NCBI GenBank assembly: GCA_905234715.1
Contig: CAJOJI010000004.1
Coordinates: 1 to 48,089, forward strand
Direction of reading: 5' to 3'
Source of the DNA: an uncultured Saccharofermentans sp.
GTDB taxonomy: Bacteria > Bacillota > Clostridia > Saccharofermentanales > Saccharofermentanaceae
Length of the DNA stretch: 48,089 nucleotides
Shown: piece by piece, positions 8,818 through 16,324 of the stretch
Numbering within the stretch: position 1 is the stretch's first letter
How the letters are laid out: every line of letters begins with the position of its first letter
The notes under the pieces: generated by a model
Told to the model about the DNA's origin: nothing
Seen by the model: the letters and a program-made list of their open reading frames with translations, nothing else
The model's database searches: none
Program-made: the position numbers and the translations under genes

Positions 8818-9627
8818 ATGAAGATCGGGATAATAGGTTACGGCAGCATGGGCAAGATGCTCCTTTGGAAGTTCTCATCTAACAGCAAGATCGCCAGAGA
8901 GGATCTTTATATCGCGAACAGGACCCGCGAAAAGGTTTTAGAAGCAGAAGAAATCGCTGTCGTTTGCGACAATCGCACTCTCGCTTCAGAATGCGACATC
9001 GTTTTCGTATGCGTGCGCCCCGTCGACATGAAGGCCGTTCTGTCCGACATCAGTACATCTCTCAAAGATGGCGCCCTGCTCGTCACCCTCAACGGCAGCA
9101 TCACTTTCGACATGATAAAGAAAGTTGTTGACGTTAAGACCGCCAAGGTCATCCCCAGCCTCACAGCCGAGATCGACCGCTCACAGACCATCGTCTGCTA
9201 TAACGGGCTGGTCGGCGCTGACGATAAAGTGATTCTCTGCGAGCTCCTCTCCTCCATCGGCGGAGTGATCGAGCTCCCCGAAAACGAAGTCGGCATGGGC
9301 TCCGAACTCGTAAGCTGCATGCCGGGCTTCATAGCTTCTATTTTCGACGTCATCTGCAAATCCGCAGAAGGCCACACCGAGATCCCCAAAGAGCAGATTG
9401 TCAAAATGGTCCTCAACACAATGAGCGCCACCGGCGACCTTATGCTCCAAAAAGACCTGTCCTTCAACGATGTCGTAACCCGCGTCGCAACCAAAGGCGG
9501 CATCACCGAAGAAGGCACGAAAGTCATCTACGACATGTTCCCCTCTGCTGCAGACGAGATGTTCAACAAGACTCTCGAGAAGAGAAGACTGACTGCAGAA
9601 AAAGCCGCCGCTTCATTTGAAAAGTAA
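8818..9627 (+). CDS. proC: Pyrroline-5-carboxylate reductase
   Basis: Catalyses the last step of proline synthesis, NAD(P)H-dependent reduction of pyrroline-5-carboxylate. The 269-residue protein opens with the Rossmann motif IGIIGYGSMG. It keeps the family's VFVCVRPVDM and VIPSLTAEI regions, and a C-terminal dimerisation domain whose signature segment is represented by RVATKGGITEEGTKV. Length is normal for the family. The ribosome site AAGGAGG lies nine bases before ATG. It stands alone between the proB terminator and a convergent minus-strand gene only three bases away. Proline-pathway context with proB supports the assignment. Confidence 0.92.
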   Translation: MKIGIIGYGSMGKMLLWKFSSNSKIAREDLYIANRTREKVLEAEEIAVVCDNRTLASECDIVFVCVRPVDMKAVLSDISTSLKDGALLVTLNGSITFDMIKKVVDVKTAKVIPSLTAEIDRSQTIVCYNGLVGADDKVILCELLSSIGGVIELPENEVGMGSELVSCMPGFIASIFDVICKSAEGHTEIPKEQIVKMVLNTMSATGDLMLQKDLSFNDVVTRVATKGGITEEGTKVIYDMFPSAADEMFNKTLEKRRLTAEKAAASFEK

Positions 9628-9630
9628 GCA

Positions 9631-10419
9631 CTATCTGAAATGCGTTTCAGTGATCCTGTCCAGCGTCCTGATATCCAGCGGCGTCATATCTGACTCGAAC
9701 GTATAGAAAAGCCTGTCACCCAGCACGATGCCGGCCTCGCTATAATCATTGGCCCTTTCCACCATATTCTCTTTATAGTCAGCATCATCCATCTTTCCGC
9801 AATGCTCGTGATAAAGGATCTTCCTGTCACTCATCCTCAAAATAGTGAAGTCCGGGTGTATGATCTTGTTCCCTACCTTAAGCGGGCATTCATATCTGTA
9901 AGGGATGCCTCGCGCAAAAAGCCTGTCTGCGATCATTGCCTCCGACTTCGACCTGACGCACTCTCCCTTGAGGGTATAAAACTTCGGCATGCCCTTCTTG
10001 AACGGCTTGCGCTTATATGGCGTATTCATCCACTTTTGGGCGAATGAATCGTCACAGATGTTGATCGGCGTAGCGTACTTCTTTCTGCCTTCAGACAGAT
10101 TATCGTAAACATCTTCAGCTACTGAATCAGGATAAAGCTTAAGCATTTTTGCGATTGCCGACAATTCTGTTTTTGTGTCCTTCAAAACTTTTTTGAGATA
10201 GTCCTTTTGAATAAGTTGCTCAATGAGAACAACATCATTTGGCCCCAAGTATTTGTCTGCAGATTTTGTGTCTGCCAAATAGTAATATGTGTTGCCGTTA
10301 CGCTCTTTTATCTTTATTCTTCCTTCCGGCAGAATCTTTATTTTCTTTTCAATATCTTCAATGCTTTTCGAGAGTAATATGTATCGTGAATTCAATGCTT
10401 TCATAATATCAATAGCCAT
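9631..10419 (-). CDS. Unrecognised PD-(D/E)XK nuclease-like protein (paralogue of 34164-34955)
   Basis: A 262-residue protein of no family I recognise. Residues 1-95 are charged and helical. The C-terminal half holds R-S-K-S-E (Glu160), GIPYRYE, HPDF (Asp190) and YHEHCG (Glu205). This order and spacing resemble the E...D...E core of PD-(D/E)XK or Vsr/DUF559-like nuclease folds, though the usual Lys is replaced by His/Cys. The gene at 34164-34955 is a full-length paralogue with the same motifs. The ATG at 10419 is chosen over GTG 10428 because GTG overlaps the ribosome site GTGAGGTG. Hairpin repeats lie 150 bp upstream. Nuclease activity is inference only. Confidence 0.6.
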   Translation of the reverse strand: MAIDIMKALNSRYILLSKSIEDIEKKIKILPEGRIKIKERNGNTYYYLADTKSADKYLGPNDVVLIEQLIQKDYLKKVLKDTKTELSAIAKMLKLYPDSVAEDVYDNLSEGRKKYATPINICDDSFAQKWMNTPYKRKPFKKGMPKFYTLKGECVRSKSEAMIADRLFARGIPYRYECPLKVGNKIIHPDFTILRMSDRKILYHEHCGKMDDADYKENMVERANDYSEAGIVLGDRLFYTFESDMTPLDIRTLDRITETHFR

Positions 10420-10570
10420 ATAAAGCACCTCACAGTTGCATATTTAACTGCAGTGTATAACGCTGAAACTCTCTTGTGGGGACGAATTGTCACAAATTGA
10501 ATATAAGGGCTCGAAAATGAGACTTTTGAAGAAAAATTGAGACTGGTCTCTGTTTCATATTATTTCCAAA

Positions 10571-10673
10571 AATCGAATATTAACTCATCAAATGAGGCAT
10601 AAAAATGTGATTTTGTGCCCCAAATCGAAAACAAATTCACTATATGGGGCATAAAAAGGTAATTTTGTGCCCC
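10571..10673. repeat. Two tandem 52-bp hairpin repeats
   Basis: Copies 10571-10621 and 10623-10673 are 41/51 identical. Both begin AATCGAA and end ATTTTGTGCCCC. The second folds into a hairpin with 11-bp arms, GGGGCATAAAA (10646-10656) with TTTTGTGCCCC (10663-10673), one G-T wobble and a loop of about six bases. The first has one further mismatch. The unit length is not a multiple of three, so the short ORF across it is not conserved in frame. The rest of the 10429-10786 gap holds an imperfect GAGAC/GTCTC palindrome near 10519-10550 and the pot operon terminator; no gene is seen. Confidence 0.7.
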
Positions 10674-10704
10674 TTTTGGCCTCTTTTTTATTGAAATGGG
10701 GCAC
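10667..10704. repeat. Inverted repeat overlapping the second hairpin
   Basis: GTGCCCC (10667-10673) recurs as GGGGCAC at 10698-10704, a perfect 7-bp inverted pair with a T-rich spacer. It shares its left arm with the right arm of the hairpin at 10646-10673, so the two structures are mutually exclusive. Confidence 0.45.
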
Positions 10705-10721
10705 AGGGGGGCCTGGTTGAA

Positions 10722-10762
10722 AACACAAATAAAAGCGGGCCGCACCCGGAGATGCCGCCCGC
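10722..10762 (-). terminator. Terminator of the pot operon
   Basis: On the minus strand GCGGGC-G-GCA and TGC-G-GCCCGC pair (10735-10762) and are followed by TTTTATTTGTG. It lies 24 bp beyond the potD stop codon. Confidence 0.85.
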
Positions 10763-10786
10763 CCCTGATAAGGATTTCGCAACGCT

Positions 10787-11896
10787 TTAAGCGCTTGCTT
10801 TTACTGTGTTCCAGATCTCTGTGTATCTTTCTTCAAGCGCGTCAGATGTGTAGTAAACCTCAAGTGAGCTGAATACTTCTTCATCAGGATAGTAGTACTT
10901 GTTGCCGGATACTTCAGGATCGAGCATATCCTTGGCTGCAACGTTAGGTGTTGAATAGCCTACGTATTCGCAGTTCTCAAGAGCAATGTCGGGATCGTAC
11001 ATGAAGTTGATGAAATCCATTGCGCCGTCGTAGTTCTTGCAGTTTGTGGGAACGCACATCATGTCTACTGACCAGTTGGATCCTTCGGGAAGAACGAACT
11101 GGAGATCGATGTTTGTATTGCCGAGTTCCTCAACTCTTTCGAGCATTACGATGTGGTCGCCGGACCATGCGATGGATGCTGCGAGCTCGCCTGCTGCCAT
11201 CTTGTCCTTGAGGTTGTCTACACCGTATGCGGGGTGAAGCGCGCTCTTCTGAGCAACGAGAAGATCGAGTGCCTTGTTGAGCTCTTCGTCGTTCATTGAG
11301 TTGATGGAATATCCGTAGTAGTTAAGAGCTGTTCCGATGGACTCACGCATTGAATCGTACATGCCGATCGAAAGGCCGCTGTCTGTGTTGAAGAGAACGT
11401 CCCAGATAACAGCGGGATCTGTTGTGCCCTCAGGAAGTGTTACCTTGTTTGCATCGTAAACAAGACCTACCGTGCAGTAGAGATAAGGAACTGCATAGTC
11501 GAGTACCTGGCCTGAGATCTCAGCATTGTCCGTGTATGTTACGTCGCGGAACATGGGATCCATGTACTTTGTGACGTTGGGAAGTTTGTTCCAGTCGAGA
11601 GGCTGGATCCAATCTTCCTCGATGAGACGGCATACCATGTACTCGGAAGGAATGATTACGTCGTAACCGTTTTCGAGGTTGGGGTACATTGTCTCGTTTG
11701 TCTCGAATGTTCTGTAAACAACATCGTACTGGGGATACTTTGCTTCGAACTTAGCGATTGTATCTTCAGCGATGTACTCGCCCCAGTTGTAGATGACAAG
11801 CTGCTGCTTCTTAGAGCAGCCGCAAGGCAGGATCATGGAGCCTGCCATAACAAGGGCTGTGGAAGAAGCAATTAATGTCCTTACTTTCTTGTTCAT
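10787..11896 (-). CDS. potD: Spermidine/putrescine-binding lipoprotein
   Basis: Substrate-binding component of a polyamine ABC importer, 369 residues. The lipoprotein signal ends in LPCGC, and the mature part opens with QLVIYNWGEYI, the hallmark of the PotD/PotF family. The remaining bilobal domain is of normal length (YDVIIPSEYMV, SIAWSGDHIVM). It is the last gene of the unit regulator-potA-potB-potC-potD, separated from potC by 75 bp with its own site AAAAGGAG before ATG, and followed by a strong terminator. Preference between putrescine and spermidine cannot be read with certainty. Confidence 0.93.
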   Translation of the reverse strand: MNKKVRTLIASSTALVMAGSMILPCGCSKKQQLVIYNWGEYIAEDTIAKFEAKYPQYDVVYRTFETNETMYPNLENGYDVIIPSEYMVCRLIEEDWIQPLDWNKLPNVTKYMDPMFRDVTYTDNAEISGQVLDYAVPYLYCTVGLVYDANKVTLPEGTTDPAVIWDVLFNTDSGLSIGMYDSMRESIGTALNYYGYSINSMNDEELNKALDLLVAQKSALHPAYGVDNLKDKMAAGELAASIAWSGDHIVMLERVEELGNTNIDLQFVLPEGSNWSVDMMCVPTNCKNYDGAMDFINFMYDPDIALENCEYVGYSTPNVAAKDMLDPEVSGNKYYYPDEEVFSSLEVYYTSDALEERYTEIWNTVKASA

Positions 11897-11971
11897 TTCT
11901 TTACACTCCTTTTATGCTCATTTGCTTTTTTACTTTATTCACTCGGGCCAAACCCTGCCCGGATAAATGGC

Positions 11972-12769
11972 TTACTTGTCTTTCTTTGCTTTCTTGAAAG
12001 ATGACAGGTTGGACAATACCATGAGGATCAGGACTGCGCCGAACATCAGTGTTGTGAGCGCGTTCATCTTCGGGTTAACGCCGAGCTTTGCCATTGAGTA
12101 GATCATCATGGGCAGTGTCTGGATCGAGCTGTCTACATTGAAGTTACTGATGAGGTAGTCATCGATAGAAAGCGTGAATGTGAGAAGGGCCGATGAAAGG
12201 ATTCCCGGCATTATCTCAGGAATGATTACCAGTCTTAATGTCTGGAATCTCGTTGCGCCGAGATCCATTGCAGCTTCGGTAAGGCTCTTGTCGAGCTGCT
12301 TGATCTTTGGGCTTATCGAAAGGATCGCAAAAGGCACGCAGAGTGCGATGTGCGACATGATGAGCGTGAACTCACTCTTCTGAACGCCGAGGAACGAGAA
12401 CAGGAGCATGAACGAGATACCCGTTACGAGGTCGGGCATTACGTTCGGAACGTATGTCATCGTCATGGCGAGGTTCTGAAGCTTCTTGTTTAAATAAGCA
12501 AGTCCCAGAGAACTTACGACGCCGAAAGCAGTTGATGCTACTGCGGCAATGGATGCAACCTTGAGTGTCTCGATGAGTGATTCAAGGATGCCGCTGCCGT
12601 CTGAACCTTTGAAGAGGCTCTTATAGTTATCGAGTGTGAAGCCGCCCCAGATGAATGACTTGGGCAGGGAGTTGAATGAGTACACGATCAGGATAACTAT
12701 CGGAAGATAGATAAAGATCAGGAGGAGGCCCAAATAGATGTCGGGTACGAGCTTTTTAACAAATCTCAT
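11972..12769 (-). CDS. potC: Polyamine ABC transporter permease
   Basis: Inner-membrane permease of the polyamine importer, 265 residues with about six helices. The cytoplasmic EAA loop (TEAAMDLGATRFQTLRLVII) that docks on the ATPase PotA is present. The opening VPDIYLGLLLIFIYLPIVIL is typical of PotC. Its ATG shares ATGA with the potB stop codon (12766-12769), so translation is coupled. GGAGG lies upstream inside potB. It pairs with PotB to form the channel and takes substrate from PotD. Confidence 0.93.
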   Translation of the reverse strand: MRFVKKLVPDIYLGLLLIFIYLPIVILIVYSFNSLPKSFIWGGFTLDNYKSLFKGSDGSGILESLIETLKVASIAAVASTAFGVVSSLGLAYLNKKLQNLAMTMTYVPNVMPDLVTGISFMLLFSFLGVQKSEFTLIMSHIALCVPFAILSISPKIKQLDKSLTEAAMDLGATRFQTLRLVIIPEIMPGILSSALLTFTLSIDDYLISNFNVDSSIQTLPMMIYSMAKLGVNPKMNALTTLMFGAVLILMVLSNLSSFKKAKKDK

Positions 12770-14199
12770 AATGCCATACCTCCTCCGGCCTCTTTATCCT
12801 GGCCGCGCAAGATCCCCATTGTTATGAGAACGAATATGAGGAGGAGCAGTGACAAAACGTTGCCCGCCTGATTGTATGTTGTACTTTCATTCAATATGAA
12901 GTTCTGGACAGTGTTGCCGATCGTTGTTTTCGAGCCCTCGTTAAGGATATCGGGGATCATGTAAAAAGTCAGTGAAGGCATGAATACCATCTGGATGCCG
13001 GAGATAACGCCGGGCAGTGACAGAGGGAATATAACCTTGAAGAATGTCTGCGTCTTGGTCGCGCCGAGGTCGTATGCAGCCTCCGAAAGGCTGTCGTCGA
13101 GCTTAACGAGAACCGAATAAAGAGGCAGGATCATGAACGGCAGGAAGTCATTTGTCATGACGAGCTTCGTAATGATGTCTGCCAATACCTCATTCTTGAG
13201 GAACATGATGGGCGCGTCGATAAGGCCGATCTGCTGGAAGACCGTGTTGAATACGCCTGTCTCGCTGAAGAATGCACGCCATGCATAAGTTCTGAGCATC
13301 GTGTTCATCCACATCGGCAGCACGAAAAGCATGAGGAGTCTTGAGCCGCTCTGTCTCTTGAGCTTGGATCTTCTTGCAAGGATATAGCTTGCGGGATAAC
13401 CCAAAAGGAGACATCCGATCGTAGTCCATACAGCGTAATCAAGGCTTCTCAAAAAAATCGAGAAGTATTCCTGCAAAGTGACGTCCGCACCGTAGAATCT
13501 GGTCGTGACGGTCTTGTTCTGGAAAAGGACCTGGAAGCCTGCCGTGGTGAACTCATATCCGCCGCCTGCAGCCTTCTTGAAGAATGCGCGGAAGAGTATG
13601 AGGATCAAAGGCAGGATCGTGAAGACAACGATCCATGCAATATAAGGATATGCAAAGATCTTGTAGTTCATCTTGAGGTTAAGTGCTCCGTAAAGGCATG
13701 CAGCTGCGCCGATGAAGAGCACGATCACCAGGAGGTTGCCCGCAAAAGACTGGGCAACGTAAAGTCTTTGAGGAGTAAGGTTGTTGCTGCTGATCATCTC
13801 TTCGGAGACCATCTTGGACAGCGTGATGACATGGCATGCCGCGCGTCCGATGAAGAGCGCGAGAACGCTGAAATAACCGATCTTTCTCTTCTTGCTCGAA
13901 TTGTAGTAGAAGGGATAAGAAATCGAGAGCGTTAATGCCGCAACGGCCAGAACGATCGTGATTACGAATGCCCATGCCGCAAAGCTCTGGAAATTAAGAT
14001 CAACAGATCCGCTCCTGATCCTGGTGAAGACCCTAGGATCCAAAAGGAGCGAGAAAAGCGAATATGTGCGGAAAGGCACATACTGCACGAATAACTCAAA
14101 CATCGGTATGAAGATGCTTGCAAATGAGTAGAGGGCAGCGAAGATCATGACAAACGCATGAACCGGCATGACCTTTAATCTGGCTTTGAGTTCAGTCAT
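12766..14199 (-). CDS. potB: Polyamine ABC transporter permease with N-terminal membrane extension
   Basis: Permease partner of PotC. Residues about 180-477 match ordinary PotB, beginning at KIFAYPYIAWIVVFTILPLI and including the EAA loop SEAAYDLGATKTQTFFKVIF. Ordinary PotB is about 275-300 residues; this one is 477 because an extra domain of about 175 residues precedes it. That domain carries about four predicted helices (around residues 13-37, 73-97, 105-120, 150-172) and is unlike the permease core. The ATG overlaps the potA stop in TGATG, preceded by AGAGG. There is no internal start with a clear ribosome site, so the fusion seems real. Confidence 0.88.
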   Translation of the reverse strand: MTELKARLKVMPVHAFVMIFAALYSFASIFIPMFELFVQYVPFRTYSLFSLLLDPRVFTRIRSGSVDLNFQSFAAWAFVITIVLAVAALTLSISYPFYYNSSKKRKIGYFSVLALFIGRAACHVITLSKMVSEEMISSNNLTPQRLYVAQSFAGNLLVIVLFIGAAACLYGALNLKMNYKIFAYPYIAWIVVFTILPLILILFRAFFKKAAGGGYEFTTAGFQVLFQNKTVTTRFYGADVTLQEYFSIFLRSLDYAVWTTIGCLLLGYPASYILARRSKLKRQSGSRLLMLFVLPMWMNTMLRTYAWRAFFSETGVFNTVFQQIGLIDAPIMFLKNEVLADIITKLVMTNDFLPFMILPLYSVLVKLDDSLSEAAYDLGATKTQTFFKVIFPLSLPGVISGIQMVFMPSLTFYMIPDILNEGSKTTIGNTVQNFILNESTTYNQAGNVLSLLLLIFVLITMGILRGQDKEAGGGMAL

Positions 14200-15458
14200 C
14201 AGTCCTCTTTCTCAACCTCTGCACTTTCTTCAGCGTCTTCATCAACTTTAATGTCAGCTTCCTCGACGACATTCTCGCCGATGCTGTTGGATTTGGCTTC
14301 CTTTGCCTCGCTGCTCTCTTCAGCAACCTGATGCTTGATTCCGAAGCTGCCGAAATCAGGCGAGAGCTCTGATCTTCTCATGATCTGAATGTCGTCAGGA
14401 TCCACATAAAGGCCTACACGGCTTCCGACTTTTGAAGGGTCGACATTCTGAACGAGCCACTCGATGCCGTCATCGGATCTTACGATCATCTCGTAGTGAA
14501 CGCCCTTGAACACGAGGGATTCGACCGTTCCGTTGATCCTGCCTTCAGCCTCTTCGTCAACATAGAAGTCCTCAGGTCTGATAACGACGTCGACAAGGTT
14601 TGCGATGCCTTCCGTGAACTCAGGGAAAAGCGGGTCGACGCACTCGAATGTGATTCCGCTCGAAAGTACGACTTCCTTATCCTTCTTCATGGTGCCCGCA
14701 ACGATATTGGATTCACCGATAAAGTCGGCTACATAAGCATTCTTGGGTTCGTTGTAGATATCGATAGGTGTACCGATCTGCTGGATGACGCCGTCCTTCA
14801 TGACAATGATAGTGTCGGACATCGTGAGCGCCTCTTCCTGATCGTGAGTAACGTAAACGAATGTGATGCCGAGTTCTTTCTGCATCTCCTTAAGTTCGAT
14901 CTGCATCTCCTTACGCATCTTGAGGTCCAAAGCTCCCAAAGGCTCGTCCAAAAGAAGGATCCTGGGGCGGTTTACGATGGCTCTTGCGATAGCGACTCTC
15001 TGCATCTGTCCGCCTGAGAGCTGGTCAATGTATCTCTCGCCGTAGTTATCAAGGCCTACTGTTTCAAGTGCCTTGTTTACTCTCTGCTCGATCTCCTTCT
15101 TGTTGACCTTCTTGATCTTAAGGCCGAATGCAACGTTATCGAAAACGTTGAGGTGCGGGAACAAAGCATATCTCTGGAATACGGTGTTGATGTTGCGCTT
15201 ATTGGCAGGAACGCTCTTTAAGTCCTTGCCTTCGAAATTTACGATGCCTGAATCTGCCGTCTCGAAGCCTGCGATTATCCTGAGCGTCGTGGACTTACCG
15301 CATCCGGAAGGACCCAGAAGCGTAATGAATTCGTTGTTTCTTATATAGAAAGTAATATTCTTTAATACTTTAGTGCCGTCAAAGCTCTTGCACAGATCTT
15401 TGATCTCAATGATGTGTTCACTGCCTGTATCGTCTTCAAGAATCTGGTTATATGCCAT
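14199..15458 (-). CDS. potA: Polyamine ABC transporter ATPase
   Basis: ATP-binding subunit driving polyamine import, 419 residues. Walker A is GPSGCGKST, the signature [14 protein letters not shown], Walker B ILLLDEP, and the H-loop lies in [15 protein letters not shown]-type domain follows (about residues 245-360). The last 50 residues are a very acidic Ser/Glu/Asp tail not needed for the family fold. The ribosome site AAGGGG precedes ATG. It follows the regulator gene by 39 bp and overlaps potB, so all five genes are one unit. Confidence 0.95.
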   Translation of the reverse strand: MAYNQILEDDTGSEHIIEIKDLCKSFDGTKVLKNITFYIRNNEFITLLGPSGCGKSTTLRIIAGFETADSGIVNFEGKDLKSVPANKRNINTVFQRYALFPHLNVFDNVAFGLKIKKVNKKEIEQRVNKALETVGLDNYGERYIDQLSGGQMQRVAIARAIVNRPRILLLDEPLGALDLKMRKEMQIELKEMQKELGITFVYVTHDQEEALTMSDTIIVMKDGVIQQIGTPIDIYNEPKNAYVADFIGESNIVAGTMKKDKEVVLSSGITFECVDPLFPEFTEGIANLVDVVIRPEDFYVDEEAEGRINGTVESLVFKGVHYEMIVRSDDGIEWLVQNVDPSKVGSRVGLYVDPDDIQIMRRSELSPDFGSFGIKHQVAEESSEAKEAKSNSIGENVVEEADIKVDEDAEESAEVEKED

Positions 15459-15497
15459 TTCTCTTTACCCCTTCCGGAAATCTTTTAGTGGTCCCGA

Positions 15498-16037
15498 TCA
15501 AAAGCTCGGCGGCGAAGAGATCCATATCGCCTTTGCCTGACGGCCTGTATTGTTCTCAAGGAAGTGGGGTTTGTCGCATTCGAGATAGAAGCTCTCACCC
15601 TTCTTAACCTGATGTCTCTCTTCATCTATAACTACGGTGATGGTGCCTTCCAGTACATAACCGAACTCTTCGCCCTCGTGAGGATTGTCCGGATAGGTCG
15701 AACCGCCGGGTTCGATCGTGACAAGGATCGGCTCCATCTCGTTCTTCTGTGCATTCGGTATGAGCCAGCAGATCTCATTCTTGAGCTCCTGGTCCTGCTT
15801 GACCGAGAAATCTTCTTTTCCGAATACGACCCTCTGACCTGACTCTTCCTTGAAGAAATGTGCAAAATCAGTGCCCAACGCATTCAGTATGTCTTCTAAT
15901 GTTGCCATTGAAGGAGATGTCTTATCGCTTTCAAGGAGTGAAATGAAGCCCTTTGAGAGTTCGCATCTGTCACCCAGTTCTTCCTGGGTAAGACCCTTTT
16001 GCAGTCTGAGATTTTTGATCTTTGATCCGATTTCCAT
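15498..16037 (-). CDS. XRE-cupin regulator of the polyamine operon (PuuR-like)
   Basis: A 179-residue regulator with an N-terminal XRE helix-turn-helix (IGSKIKNLRLQKGLTQEELG) and a C-terminal cupin_2 domain (EGEEFGYVLEGTITVVID). This architecture is seen in PuuR-type polyamine-responsive regulators, where the cupin binds the ligand. It is the first gene of the pot operon, which suggests control of polyamine uptake and of itself. A GTG at 16073 would add 12 residues but lies inside the promoter palindrome. The ATG at 16037, after AGGACAGG, gives the usual family start MEIGSKIK and is chosen. The ligand identity is inferred from context. Confidence 0.87.
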   Translation of the reverse strand: MEIGSKIKNLRLQKGLTQEELGDRCELSKGFISLLESDKTSPSMATLEDILNALGTDFAHFFKEESGQRVVFGKEDFSVKQDQELKNEICWLIPNAQKNEMEPILVTIEPGGSTYPDNPHEGEEFGYVLEGTITVVIDEERHQVKKGESFYLECDKPHFLENNTGRQAKAIWISSPPSF

Positions 16038-16050
16038 AACAACGCCTGTC

Positions 16051-16133
16051 CTAAACTTCGAGTTTACTGACACTAAACTTATAATGTGCGCAATTATACA
16101 CTCTGCTAAACCGCGTGTAAAGTATTTCTAAAC
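16051..16133 (-). promoter_or_regulatory. Operator region with four CTAAAC boxes
   Basis: The hexamer CTAAAC (plus strand) occurs at 16051, 16073, 16106 and 16128. The gaps are 22, 33 and 22 bp, all multiples of 11, so the boxes face the same side of the helix. The box at 16073 forms an inverted pair with AGTTTA at 16061 (AGTTTA and TAAACT, 7-bp spacer). The boxes span the promoter at 16093-16121. They are likely sites for the XRE-cupin regulator; binding is inference. Confidence 0.55.
16093..16121 (-). promoter_or_regulatory. Promoter of the regulator-potABCD operon
   Basis: On the minus strand -35 TTTACA (16116-16121), a 17-bp spacer and -10 TATAAT (16093-16098). This is a near-consensus vegetative promoter about 50 bp upstream of the regulator start. 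One CTAAAC box lies in its spacer. Confidence 0.8.
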
Positions 16134-16168
16134 AGAAATACGGGCATTTGTGCCGTTTGGGCAAATAC
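16122..16168. repeat. Two palindromes in the divergent regulator/coiled-coil gap
   Basis: GTATTTC (16122-16128) and GAAATAC (16135-16141) are a perfect 7-bp inverted pair around TAAACA. An imperfect palindrome follows at 16144-16168 (GCATTTGTGCC with GGGCAAATAC). Either could be an operator for the divergent genes; no binding protein is identified. Confidence 0.35.
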
Positions 16169-16235
16169 TTTGCAAAAACTTGCCTATATGCACAAATTTG
16201 TCCTCAAAAATCGGTGATTCATAAGTCAAAATGTC

Positions 16236-16263
16236 TTGAAAAAATTGACAAGCCACGTATAAT
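16236..16263 (+). promoter_or_regulatory. Promoter of the coiled-coil gene
   Basis: -35 TTGAAA (16236-16241), a 16-bp spacer and -10 TATAAT (16258-16263). The predicted start leaves a leader of about 55 nt before ATG 16325, with ribosome site AGGGGG at 16312-16317. Confidence 0.7.
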
Positions 16264-16324
16264 AAATAAAGTAATGAGAATTAACAAAATCTTTACAAAA
16301 GCTTGACATTCAGGGGGCACAGGG

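Noticed and set aside
10560..10745. A 61-residue reading frame across the 52-bp repeats
   Set aside because: The repeat unit is not a multiple of three, so the copies are read in different frames. No ribosome site precedes it; it is open by chance.
16245..16263. TTGACA at 16245 as -35 of the coiled-coil gene
   Set aside because: It is only seven bases from the TATAAT; TTGAAA at 16236 has a workable 16-bp spacing.
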